A stretch of DNA of 64,000 bases from JAKCDU01 sp035551615. GTDB taxonomy: Bacteria > Actinomycetota > Acidimicrobiia > Acidimicrobiales > Palsa-688. Location: the NCBI GenBank assembly GCA_035551615.1, contig DASZNC010000070.1, positions 37,070-101,069 of the forward strand. The letters run 5' to 3'. The translations under genes were made by a program, and so were the position numbers. How positions within the stretch are numbered: the first letter of the stretch is position 1; every line of letters starts with the position of its first letter. This document shows positions 9,107 through 17,369 of this stretch, piece after piece. The notes beneath the pieces were generated by a model. The model did no database searches. It was not told the DNA's origin and saw nothing but the letters and a program-made list of their open reading frames with translations.

Positions 9107-10232
9107 GCCGGTCGTCGCCGATCAGCTGGTCGATCCGCGACTCCATGTCGTCGCCCGGTTCGGCCAGGAACCCGGTGATGCCGTGCTCGACGGCGTCGGC
9201 GTGACCGGCGATGGGGCTGGCCACGGACGGCGTGGCGCACGCCGCCGCCTCCGAGATGGTGAGCCCCCAGCCCTCGAACGCCGAGGGGGCGGCGAGCACC
9301 CACGCCTGCTGGTACAGCGCGAGGAGTTCGTCGTCGTCGACCCGGCCGGGCAGTGTCAACCACTCCTCGGCGCCGTGGTCGCGGATCAGCTGCTCCAGGT
9401 GCGGTCGTTCGGCTCCTTCGCCGGCGATCACGGCCCGTAGCTCGGGGTGCCGCCGGTGCAGCCGGGCCAGGGTGTCGACCAGGCTGTCGAAGCGCTTGTA
9501 GGTCACCAACCGTCCGACGGCCACGACCAGGGGAACGGGCGAGCGGTGCGGGAGCGCCGGGTGGAAGGATTCCTCGACGCCGGGGCGGACGACATGCACG
9601 CGATCGGCCGGGAAACCGAGAAGCCGGATGATGTCCTGGCGGGATGACTCGGAGAGGGTCACCACCGGGGTGCTGCGGTACACCGGCGGGGCGATCCGCT
9701 TCTCCAGGAAACGCCCGGCGGCGGCGAGTGACGGCGGCAGGACCAGGTCCCACATGCGATCGTGCACGTGGTGCAGGAACACCAGACGGGGGCCGGGCGC
9801 CCAGATCGGGGACAGGAACGGCATACCGTTCCAGATCTCGACCGTGGCCCGGCCGGTACCGGGCTGATCCCGCAGGTCGACGGTCGGCCGGTGCGCCCGC
9901 CGGCGGCGCAACTGATCGACGGCCGTTCTCGGAAATATCCCGTACCGGCCGGCCGGGCGGTCGATCTGGTAGCCGTCGGTCCAGCTGCGCCGGGCCGCGC
10001 CATCGCCGCGCGAGACAGTGAGACGGACGTCGATCCCGGCGGCCGCCCAGCGCTCGGCGATGCGGGCGGCGTGCACCTCGGAACCGCCGGCTTCGGGATG
10101 CTCGAGGTCGCGCCACCCGAACATGTCGATGTGCCGGATGCCGGCAGCCGCGGCCAGGTCACCGATCTTGTCGGTGAACAGTGGGGTATCGGCGGCGAAC
10201 GGGGCCAGTTCGGTCACGAGTGACGGAGCCAT
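9006..10232 (-). CDS. Glycosyltransferase family 4
   Basis: A retaining GT-B transferase of about 408 residues. An N-terminal acceptor-side domain carries HIDMFGWRDLEHPEAGGSE (family hallmark GG-E-H). The C-terminal donor site has VAVGRLVTYKRFD and the E-x7-E motif in FEGWGLTISEA. It is soluble and probably acts at the inner membrane face on a lipid-linked sugar. Start choice is open: ATG 10232 overlaps the preceding acyltransferase by 19 bases, whereas GTG 10217 gives the neat GTGA overlap seen elsewhere in this operon. Fourth gene of a minus-strand glycan operon. Confidence 0.88.
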   Translation of the reverse strand: MAPSLVTELAPFAADTPLFTDKIGDLAAAAGIRHIDMFGWRDLEHPEAGGSEVHAARIAERWAAAGIDVRLTVSRGDGAARRSWTDGYQIDRPAGRYGIFPRTAVDQLRRRRAHRPTVDLRDQPGTGRATVEIWNGMPFLSPIWAPGPRLVFLHHVHDRMWDLVLPPSLAAAGRFLEKRIAPPVYRSTPVVTLSESSRQDIIRLLGFPADRVHVVRPGVEESFHPALPHRSPVPLVVAVGRLVTYKRFDSLVDTLARLHRRHPELRAVIAGEGAERPHLEQLIRDHGAEEWLTLPGRVDDDELLALYQQAWVLAAPSAFEGWGLTISEAAACATPSVASPIAGHADAVEHGITGFLAEPGDDMESRIDQLIGDDRLRRRMQRAARLKAESLTWDRTSLEAMRILAAQA

Positions 10233-11431
10233 CCTTTCCAGGTGCCTTGCAAGATCGGCCGTTCGACCAGCCGGTAACTGAGGGTGGCCGAGATTAGGCC
10301 CATAGAAACGACGAACAGGGTGAACCAGCCCCAGGGGATGGCGAAGTCGTGGAAGTGGAACATGGTGATGAACCGGTTCAGCCAGCCCTCGTGCCACAGG
10401 TAGAGGCCGTAGGACACGATGCCGATCAGCTGCATGGGTCGCGACCGGAGGAACCGGCGGATGACGCCGTGGTCCTGAGGCCCGAAGACGGCCGGCACCA
10501 CCATGAAGAACCCGAACATCCCGTACAGGGCCTGGCGCTCCAGGCTGATGCCGACGGAGCTGGCCTTCAGGGGTTCGAGGGTGATACCGATGTTCGAGAC
10601 GGCCCAGAAAGCGGCGGCGGCGAGCGCCCAGCACACCCAGGGCGTGGCCCGGTGGGCCAGTACCGCCGACTGCCGCCTGGTCGTCGCCATCCAGGTGCTG
10701 ACGACAGCGAGGAGCATCCCGAGGGCGAACTGGTCGATGTAGCCGGGCAGCCAGTTGGGCATGGTGCGGGCCTCTCCCGTGCCGATGGCCAGCACCGGTA
10801 TGCGCCAGACGAAACCGATGAGGACGAGGGTGCCCAGCCCGTACAACTCGGCCCGCAGCTGCCGGTCGGGATCCCGGCGTCGCCGTCCCACCGCAGCGGC
10901 GTAGAGGGGGAGGAACAGATAGAAGGTCATCTCCGTGCAGAGCGACCAGGCCTGGGTTAGACCGCTGACGGCGTAGTGCGGCAGGTATATCTGGGCGAAG
11001 CCCAGATACACGAGCGGCGAGTACCAGGCATGGCGGACGGTGTCGTCGTGCATCACGTAGGTCACGATCAGGAAGGCCACCCAGTACGCGGGAATGATGC
11101 GTTTCAGCCGGCGTCGCCAGAATGCCCACTTCTCCGGCGGAGCCTTCTGCTCCATGTGGGCGGCGACGAACGGCCGGTAGAGGAGGAAGCCGGAGATGAC
11201 GAAGAAGACCTCGACGCCGATCTCCAAGCGGGCGGTGTAGTGCCCGATACCGGGATGGATGGTGGTGACCCCGCTGGCATACGAGGTGTGCACCGCCACC
11301 ACGGTCAGGGCGGCGATGGCCCGGAGGCCGTCGAAGCAGGGGTAGCGGACCGGCCGGTGTGGACGGGCGGCGTCGGGAGCAGCCTGGATGGGCTCGGCTC
11401 GAGCCGGCTTCGGTGCAGACTGGAGGGTCAC
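10214..11431 (-). CDS. Acyltransferase 3 family (OafA-like) integral membrane protein
   Basis: Transfers acyl groups such as acetyl or succinyl to envelope sugars or lipids. From GTG 11431, which has a GAGGAG Shine-Dalgarno eight bases upstream and a GTGA overlap with the previous stop, it has 405 residues and about ten membrane helices. The N-terminal signature RYPCFDGLRAIAAL followed by VAVHTS carries the conserved His of the family. FFVISGFLLYRP and the C-terminal SYGLYLWHEG and YRLVERPIL motifs agree. The adjacent glycosyltransferases suggest decoration of the glycan they make. Confidence 0.9.
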   Translation of the reverse strand: MTLQSAPKPARAEPIQAAPDAARPHRPVRYPCFDGLRAIAALTVVAVHTSYASGVTTIHPGIGHYTARLEIGVEVFFVISGFLLYRPFVAAHMEQKAPPEKWAFWRRRLKRIIPAYWVAFLIVTYVMHDDTVRHAWYSPLVYLGFAQIYLPHYAVSGLTQAWSLCTEMTFYLFLPLYAAAVGRRRRDPDRQLRAELYGLGTLVLIGFVWRIPVLAIGTGEARTMPNWLPGYIDQFALGMLLAVVSTWMATTRRQSAVLAHRATPWVCWALAAAAFWAVSNIGITLEPLKASSVGISLERQALYGMFGFFMVVPAVFGPQDHGVIRRFLRSRPMQLIGIVSYGLYLWHEGWLNRFITMFHFHDFAIPWGWFTLFVVSMGLISATLSYRLVERPILQGTWKGWLRHS

Positions 11432-12243
11432 TGGCGGTGCTCCTCGGGCGGCCTCAGGCTCTCCACCTCGTTGGCGACGAGCGCCAGATCCTCGGCCAGT
11501 CGCCGGACCCGGTCCTGCAGATCGATGACCGGCTGGCGGCTGCGACCCGCGAACGGCAGCCGGGTCGCGACGCGGGCCAGGTGGAGGGCGGCCTTGAGAT
11601 TGGACTGGCTCGGCGAACCGCTGATCCGGCTGCGCATGGCGACCGGCACCTGGCTCACCCGTCCTCCGTGATGGGCGACCAGGGCCAGCGACTCGACGGT
11701 GTCGGCCAGGTAGGCGGTGGGGTAGGAGGTGGCGAACAGTTCGATGGCTTCCCGGTTGCTGGCCCGGAATCCGGAGGTCACATCGGTGAGGCCGACACCG
11801 GTGGCGCGAGACAGGTAGGTGGACAGGACCCACATGGCGGCCCGCCGGGCGGGCGCCACCGGGTAGGCGCCGACGCCGGCAAAGCGGGCGCCGATGACGA
11901 CGCGGGCCACGTCGTCGTCCTCCAGGTCGTCGAGGATCGTTTCCAGGTACGTCGAGTCGTGCTGGCCGTCGCCGTCCACCTGCACGACGGCGCGGTACCC
12001 GTTGGCCCGGGCGTAGCGGAAACCGACGCGCATGGCGCCGCCCACGCCCAGGTTGATCGGGTTCACCACCACGTCGGCACCGGCGGCCCGGGCCCGGGCT
12101 GCGGTGGCATCGCGCGACGCATCGTCGACGACGAGCACGTGCACCTTGGGAGCCGCCTCGTGGACTTCGGCCACGACCTGACCGACCGAACCGGCTTCGT
12201 TGTACGCCGGGATCACGATGAGGACGCTGGTATCGGCGATCAC
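11428..12243 (-). CDS. Family 2 glycosyltransferase, dolichol-phosphate mannosyltransferase-like
   Basis: 271 residues. Likely transfers a hexose from a nucleotide sugar to polyprenyl phosphate, giving the donor used by GT-C enzymes on the other side of the membrane. The GT-A fold motifs are clear: VIPAYNEAGSV at the N-terminus, VVDDASRDAT, NLGVGGAMRVGF and the VDGDGQHD metal-binding segment. The C-terminus is hydrophilic and lacks the membrane helices of some DPM1 homologues. It lies four bases after the upstream GT-C gene, fitting a donor-acceptor pair. Confidence 0.88.
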   Translation of the reverse strand: MIADTSVLIVIPAYNEAGSVGQVVAEVHEAAPKVHVLVVDDASRDATAARARAAGADVVVNPINLGVGGAMRVGFRYARANGYRAVVQVDGDGQHDSTYLETILDDLEDDDVARVVIGARFAGVGAYPVAPARRAAMWVLSTYLSRATGVGLTDVTSGFRASNREAIELFATSYPTAYLADTVESLALVAHHGGRVSQVPVAMRSRISGSPSQSNLKAALHLARVATRLPFAGRSRQPVIDLQDRVRRLAEDLALVANEVESLRPPEEHRQ

Positions 12244-12247
12244 CGGG

Positions 12248-13600
12248 TCACCCCGCCGCCGCCTCGGCCAGGGCCGGAGCCGGAGCCGGGCCGGCCTCGA
12301 AGGCCGTCGCCGGCTCGGGCCGGGCCGCCGACCAGACCCGGTCGATGGCCACGGCGGCCAGCAGGGCGAGCGATATCTCCCAGGTCGTCCGGTAACGGGT
12401 GTCCCCGAATGTCATCAATACTGACACAACCACGGTGGCACCGACGGCCAGGATGGGCAGGACCGGAACCCGCCGCCGGCGGAGGATGACCGCTCCGGCG
12501 ACGGCGCCGACGGACAGGGCGTAGTAGCCGTAGAGCGCGACCTCGGCCCAGTGGAACGGTCGGGTCTCGAACTCGGCATCGAGCTGCAGCTGCTCGATCG
12601 GCCGGTACAGCCCGAAGGCCCGGCCGAAGCGGGCAGCCAGCACCACCGGCAGGCGGCCGGCATGGGCCTTCATGTAGTCCATGGCGAAGCGCTGGTCGAT
12701 GCTGCCCTGAACCGACTCGTCGGCACCCGGGGCGGCTACCGGCGGCGCCCCGGCACAGGGCATGTACCAGTACCCCTCCAGGTGGCCGGAGTAGGTGGCG
12801 GCACAGTTGTTGGACGCCAGCGTGACGCCCAGGCCGGAGCTGATGAAGACCGGATCCTGGAACCGGCTCAGGTTGTAGCCGACCCAGGGGGCCACGACCA
12901 GGAGAGCGGCGATCACCCCGGCGGCGAACACCCCGAACCGCTTCGGCCACGGCCGGGTGCGGTCGCCCAGTGTCAGCGGGGCAAAGATGAACAGACCGAG
13001 GAGGGACAACTCGTCCCGGGTAAGGGCGGCCAGCCCGATGCTCAGGCCCAACCACACGGCGGACGAGATGCCGGGACGCCGGTAGAAGCGGTAGGCGGTC
13101 AGCAGGATCAGAGCGACCAGGATGGGCGAGACGGCCTCGGACATGGCCAGGCCGTCGCTGATCCAGATATTGGGGTAGACGGCCACGATGAGGGCGGCGA
13201 TGAGCCCGACCCGGCGGCCGCCGATCTCCCGGCCGACCAGGCCGACCAGCACGATCCCGGCCGACCCGACGATGCACACCCAGATGCGCTGGGCCAGGAC
13301 GCCCTTGACACCGACCAGCGCGGCGGCGGCCAGAAGGAATATGAAACCGGGCGGGAAATCGGCGCCCTGGGTCACGTGGTGCTGGCTGTAGGTGAGCGGG
13401 TTGATGAAGCCCTTGCCGTCGACCAGATCGATGGCCGCCCAGTGGTAGTACCAGGCGTCCCCGCTCAGGGCCAGGTGGGGACGGCCGAGCACCGAGGCCA
13501 CCCGGATGATCAGACCGAGAGCGGTCCACCCGGCCAGCCAGGGCCACCATGATCTGCCGACCGGACGCCCGGGATCGGCGCCGCTCCCCCCGGACCTCAT
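12248..13600 (-). CDS. GT-C type membrane glycosyltransferase (ArnT/PMT-like)
   Basis: 450 residues with about ten to twelve helices. The first periplasmic loop has the GT-C acidic motif in LALSGDAWYYHW, and TQGADFPPGF matches the pattern of family 39/83 enzymes. These use polyprenyl-phosphate sugars, which the next gene (GT2) could supply. Transcription runs 13600 to 9006 through four tightly packed genes. The C-terminus is Ala/Pro-rich. Acceptor unknown. Confidence 0.82.
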   Translation of the reverse strand: MRSGGSGADPGRPVGRSWWPWLAGWTALGLIIRVASVLGRPHLALSGDAWYYHWAAIDLVDGKGFINPLTYSQHHVTQGADFPPGFIFLLAAAALVGVKGVLAQRIWVCIVGSAGIVLVGLVGREIGGRRVGLIAALIVAVYPNIWISDGLAMSEAVSPILVALILLTAYRFYRRPGISSAVWLGLSIGLAALTRDELSLLGLFIFAPLTLGDRTRPWPKRFGVFAAGVIAALLVVAPWVGYNLSRFQDPVFISSGLGVTLASNNCAATYSGHLEGYWYMPCAGAPPVAAPGADESVQGSIDQRFAMDYMKAHAGRLPVVLAARFGRAFGLYRPIEQLQLDAEFETRPFHWAEVALYGYYALSVGAVAGAVILRRRRVPVLPILAVGATVVVSVLMTFGDTRYRTTWEISLALLAAVAIDRVWSAARPEPATAFEAGPAPAPALAEAAAG

Positions 13601-13718
13601 TGCGGTCGCAACCCTACCCGCGGCGGTGCTGAGCCGGGAAACCGCCTTCCCTACGTGCGCTCAACAAACCATGGCCCGACCGGGGCAATCCGGACGATTG
13701 GGTGTAACGGCCGAGGGG

Positions 13719-15188
13719 TCACAGCGCCGGCCAGGCCACCGCCTTGGTCTCGAGGTACTGCTCGAAACCGGCCGTGCCGTTCTGGCGGCCGACCCCGCTG
13801 TGCTTGTACCCGCCGAAGGGAACATCGGCGCCGACCGGGCCGCCGCCGTTGACACTCATGACGCCGGTGCGGATGCGCCGGGCCACGGCCATCGACCGCT
13901 CGAGTGAACCGGAGTACACCCCACCGGCCAGCCCGTAGACGCTGTCGTTGGCGATCCGAACGGCATCGTCATCGTCGTCGAACGGGATGACCACGAGGAC
14001 AGGACCGAAGATCTCCTCCTGGGCGATGGTCATCGAGTTGTCGACGTCGGTGAACATGGTGGGCTCGACGTACCAGCCCTTGTCCAGATGCGCCGGGCGC
14101 CCGCCCCCGAGCCGGAGGGTGGCGCCCTCCGCCCGACCCTTCTCGATGTAGCCCAGGATCCGTTGCCGCTGTTTCTCGGAGATGACCGGGCCCATCATCA
14201 CGTCCGGGCGTTGCGGATCGCCGTAGGGCACATGGGCCATGGCCTGATCGAGCAGCGCCACCCCTTCGGCATAGCGGGACCGGGGGAGGAGCATGCGGGT
14301 CTGGATGGCGCAACCCTGGCCTGCGTGGAAGCAGACGGCCAGGCCGGCCAGGACGGCGGTGCCCAGGTCGGCGTCTTCGAGGACGATGGTCGCCGACTTG
14401 CCGCCCAACTCCAGGAACAGGCGCTTCAGGCTGGCACTGCCCTTCTCCATGATCCTCTTGCCGACAGCGGTGGAACCGGTGAACGAGATCAGGTCCACCG
14501 CCGGCGAGAGGGTGAGCTCCTCGCCGACCAGGTGGTCGGAGGAGGTCACCACATTGAACACGCCAGCCGGGATCTCGGTCTGCTCGGCCACCAACCGGCC
14601 CAGCCGGGTGGCGTTCCACGGCGTGTCCGGCGCCGGCTTCAGGATCATCGTGTTGCCCGTCGCCAGGGCCTGCCCGACCTTGTTGAGGGTCACTTCGAGG
14701 GGGAAGTTCCAGGGCACGATGGCGCCCACGACGCCGACCGGCTCCTTCCACACCCGGCGGTGGTTGGGCGTGCCCCGCATGTCGGGGGCGTCACCCAGAT
14801 CGGCGTCCCACTCGAACTCGTCGATCAGCTTGGCCGGGTAGCGGAGAGCGCCTTCGAGAGGTCCGTCGAGCTGGGGCCCCATCGTGCTCATCCGGGGGCA
14901 CCCGACCTCCAGGATGAGTTCCTCCCGGAAGTCCTCGCGCTCGCTCTCCAACGCCGCCTGCAATTGTTCCAGGCACCTTTGGCGAAACGCCCGGTCGGTC
15001 GACCAGGAGGTCTCGTCGAACGCCCGGCGGGCGGCGGCGATGGCGGTGCGCATGTCGTCGGCCGAGCCGTCGGCCACCTCGCCGAGCGGCTCCTCGGTCG
15101 CCGGGTTGACATTGGTGAATGTCCGTCCGGCTCCGGCTTCGACCAGCCGGCCGTCGATCAGCATGCGGAGTTCGTGGTCGGTCGGCAT
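13719..15188 (-). CDS. NAD-dependent aldehyde dehydrogenase
   Basis: 489 residues, the canonical length. Oxyanion Asn in PWNFP (N161), Lys of MILKPAP (K184), base Glu in LELGGKS (E260) and nucleophile Cys in GQGCAI (C293) are all present, so the enzyme should be active on an aliphatic or aromatic aldehyde. The ATG lies two bases after the stop of the ABC lipoprotein gene, so both are read from the operator-bearing promoter at about 16.5 kb. Expression is therefore expected to be coupled to uptake of the transporter ligand. Confidence 0.93.
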   Translation of the reverse strand: MPTDHELRMLIDGRLVEAGAGRTFTNVNPATEEPLGEVADGSADDMRTAIAAARRAFDETSWSTDRAFRQRCLEQLQAALESEREDFREELILEVGCPRMSTMGPQLDGPLEGALRYPAKLIDEFEWDADLGDAPDMRGTPNHRRVWKEPVGVVGAIVPWNFPLEVTLNKVGQALATGNTMILKPAPDTPWNATRLGRLVAEQTEIPAGVFNVVTSSDHLVGEELTLSPAVDLISFTGSTAVGKRIMEKGSASLKRLFLELGGKSATIVLEDADLGTAVLAGLAVCFHAGQGCAIQTRMLLPRSRYAEGVALLDQAMAHVPYGDPQRPDVMMGPVISEKQRQRILGYIEKGRAEGATLRLGGGRPAHLDKGWYVEPTMFTDVDNSMTIAQEEIFGPVLVVIPFDDDDDAVRIANDSVYGLAGGVYSGSLERSMAVARRIRTGVMSVNGGGPVGADVPFGGYKHSGVGRQNGTAGFEQYLETKAVAWPAL

Positions 15189-15190
15189 CG

Positions 15191-16417
15191 CTAGACCGAC
15201 TTACCCGGGATCTCCGTGCCGCAGATGGGATCGGCGCCCGACACCAACTGGAAGGTGGAACCCGAGAGGCGGACCACGTACAGGCAGCCGTCCACGCCGA
15301 TGGCGGTGGAGTTGCGGTCGGCCATGCTCAGGGTGTGGCTGCCGAGCAGGCCCCAGGCGTCGAAGTTCGTGACCCCGTTCAGCGCCGAGATCAGCGCCGC
15401 ATGCGACGGGTTGGCACCAGCTGTCTTCAGCCCGGCGACCAGTAGCGCGACCGAGGCGTAACCGGCGTATTCCCCGTAGGTCGGGTCACCATTGACGCCG
15501 GCCGCCGACAGTGCCGTCTGGAACTGCTTGGTCGCCGTCGTCTGCATCTCGACCGGTTCGAAACTGAGCGAGAAGAAGACGCCCTGCCCGGTCTGGAGAG
15601 CACCCGGTCCGGCCTGGCTGATGTCGCCGCCGTAACCGTCCGGGAACAGCGCCACCTTGGGGTTGTCGCCCGCCTGTCGCATGGCCGTGATCAACGAGAA
15701 GCTGGTGTTGGGATCGGTCTCTGAGACCACGCCGTTCACCCCGTGGTCCTTCATGGCGATGGCGACCGGTTGGACGTTCGTGCTGCCGAAGGCGAAGTTG
15801 GAGTCGATGTAGCCGACCTGCAGCCCGGCCGCTTGGGCCGACACGCCGGTGGCCTTGGCCGAATTGGCCGATTGCGGCGAGATCCCGTAGCCGACGGCGC
15901 CCACCGAGGTAACCCCCTCCATCTTGAAGAAGGCGCCCCCGGTGGTCGACACCTTGGTGGAATCGAGGAATCCGTAGACCGAGAACATGTTCGTGTCGCC
16001 GATCCACTCCGACCCGTCCTCGGCCACGCCGATGACCGGAATCCCCTGCTTCTTCAGATAGGGGGCGGCCAGCAGGGTGAGCGACGAGACGGCCAGTACG
16101 GCGCTCACGTGGTCCTGCTCGACGAGCGTCTGGGCCGCAGACAGGGCGCCGGAGGGTGACGATTCCGTATCGGCCTGCACGAACTTGATGTGGTAGCCCT
16201 GCTGGGCGGCCAGGGAGATACCGGCCTGCACCCCGAGCGGGCTGGTCTTGTTACCCGAGGCGGCCAACCCGGTGAAGTCGCCCAACAGGCCGACGGTGAT
16301 GGTCTCTCCCGACCCACCGCCGCCACCGCCGGACGAAGTCGACTTCGATGAGCCGCATCCGGCGGCCACGGTGGCCAGCGCCACCGCACCGACCAGCAAC
16401 TTGGACGTTCTGGACAT
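15191..16417 (-). CDS. Branched-chain-type ABC transporter substrate-binding lipoprotein
   Basis: Extracytoplasmic receptor of a LivJ-like (HAAT) importer, 408 residues. The signal peptide ends in TVAAGC with the lipid-attached Cys at about 21, then a Ser/Gly linker, then a periplasmic-binding type 1 fold starting ETITVGLLGDFTG. Start ATG 16417 has a GGGGGG Shine-Dalgarno eight bases upstream. The longer frame to 16459 lacks this. No permease or ATPase adjoins it. Those are 15 kb away (31802-35358) under the same operator type. Paralogous to the lipoprotein at 45962-47185. Confidence 0.9.
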   Translation of the reverse strand: MSRTSKLLVGAVALATVAAGCGSSKSTSSGGGGGGSGETITVGLLGDFTGLAASGNKTSPLGVQAGISLAAQQGYHIKFVQADTESSPSGALSAAQTLVEQDHVSAVLAVSSLTLLAAPYLKKQGIPVIGVAEDGSEWIGDTNMFSVYGFLDSTKVSTTGGAFFKMEGVTSVGAVGYGISPQSANSAKATGVSAQAAGLQVGYIDSNFAFGSTNVQPVAIAMKDHGVNGVVSETDPNTSFSLITAMRQAGDNPKVALFPDGYGGDISQAGPGALQTGQGVFFSLSFEPVEMQTTATKQFQTALSAAGVNGDPTYGEYAGYASVALLVAGLKTAGANPSHAALISALNGVTNFDAWGLLGSHTLSMADRNSTAIGVDGCLYVVRLSGSTFQLVSGADPICGTEIPGKSV

Positions 16418-16468
16418 CTGGCTAACCCCCCGGTTGGACGCGTGTCGGCGGTCCGGCATGGACCGTAC

Positions 16469-16484
16469 TTGACGTCGATGTTAA
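16469..16484 (-). promoter_or_regulatory. Operator copy A1, TTGAC-N6-GTTAA
   Basis: TTGACGTCGATGTTAA on the plus strand. One mismatch from the inverted repeat TTGAC-N6-GTCAA. It lies downstream of copy A2 and overlaps the probable transcription start of the lipoprotein-ALDH operon, a place where a repressor would block RNA polymerase. Confidence 0.6.
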
Positions 16485-16499
16485 ATATAGCGGGACATT

Positions 16500-16515
16500 A
16501 TGACTTCGACGTCAA
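16500..16515 (-). promoter_or_regulatory. Operator copy A2, read as TTGACGTCGAAGTCAT on the minus strand
   Basis: Second copy, 31 bases from A1 (about three helical turns). Read on the minus strand, its TTGACG can act as a -35 box. An AT-rich stretch containing TATATT on the minus strand (about 16484-16489) is a possible -10 for the lipoprotein gene, with a spacer longer than ideal. Confidence 0.6.
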
Positions 16516-16542
16516 TAATGTAGAGTGCCGGCGGTGACTGTG

Positions 16543-17283
16543 TCAGCCGGCCGGGCGCGGGGTGACGGTCACGGACGGGATGACGGCGTGGCGGCCAATC
16601 ACCAGGTCGATGACGGCGAGCAGGTCGCCGACGTCCATGAGGGTGCCCGTCAGATAGCCGCGCTGGGCCCAGATGCCCATCACCTCGGCCGCGTACTCCA
16701 TGTCCCAGTCGTTCGGGAACTCGGTCACGCTGTCGCCCTCACCGCCGGCGCAGTCGCCCACCACGACCCGGGTGAAGCCGACCGTGGGGTGCTCCGTGCG
16801 GAACGAGTCGACCAGCTTGTCCAGCGCCGCCTTGCTCACGTTGTAGGCCCCGAATCCGGGCCAGGGCGGGGTGAGGGACGCGCTCACCGACGACAGGAAG
16901 GCGGCCGCACCGGCCGACTCGGTGAGGTGGGGGACGGCCGCTGCGGTGATGAGGGCGGCGCCCACCACATTGGTGTCGAACGCCCGGCGCCACACGTCGG
17001 CGCCCAGTTCGGTGATGCGACCCAGGGGCCCGATGCCGGTCGAGTAGATGACCGCGTCGATGCCACCCATGCGCTCGGCCGCCTCCTGCACGGCGGCCCG
17101 GCAGGATGCCTCGTCGGTGACATCGCAGCGGACCGGGATGGCCCCGGGTCCGGCTTCGCGGGCAGCGTCGTCCAGCCGCTCCACCCGGCGGGCGAGCAGC
17201 GCGACCTGGTCGCCGCGCTGGCCCCGATCCACGCCAATGCAGCGGCCCAGCCCGCTCGATGCCCCGACGACTACGACTCTCAT
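16543..17283 (-). CDS. Short-chain dehydrogenase/reductase
   Basis: 246 residues, classical SDR length. Cofactor loop GASSGLG (7-13), NVVGA segment, catalytic Ser in SSVSAS, and Tyr147-x3-Lys151 in YNVSK are present. It would interconvert an alcohol and a ketone with NAD(P). It starts 86 bases from the divergent DUF35-Ltp2 gene, with which it may share a promoter region. That region has no copy of the TTGAC-N6-GTCAA operator. Substrate unknown. Confidence 0.85.
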   Translation of the reverse strand: MRVVVVGASSGLGRCIGVDRGQRGDQVALLARRVERLDDAAREAGPGAIPVRCDVTDEASCRAAVQEAAERMGGIDAVIYSTGIGPLGRITELGADVWRRAFDTNVVGAALITAAAVPHLTESAGAAAFLSSVSASLTPPWPGFGAYNVSKAALDKLVDSFRTEHPTVGFTRVVVGDCAGGEGDSVTEFPNDWDMEYAAEVMGIWAQRGYLTGTLMDVGDLLAVIDLVIGRHAVIPSVTVTPRPAG

Positions 17284-17369
17284 CCGATACGACTCCAGTG
17301 CTCGGCCGCAATGGCTCCAACGGTCGCCCGGACGCTAACGGAAACCAAGACCCTGTGGGGAGGCCGCAA

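Noticed and set aside
17284..17369. Looked for the same operator in the divergent gap of the SDR and DUF35-Ltp2 genes
   Set aside because: No inverted repeat of that type was found, so these two units were left out of the proposed regulon.
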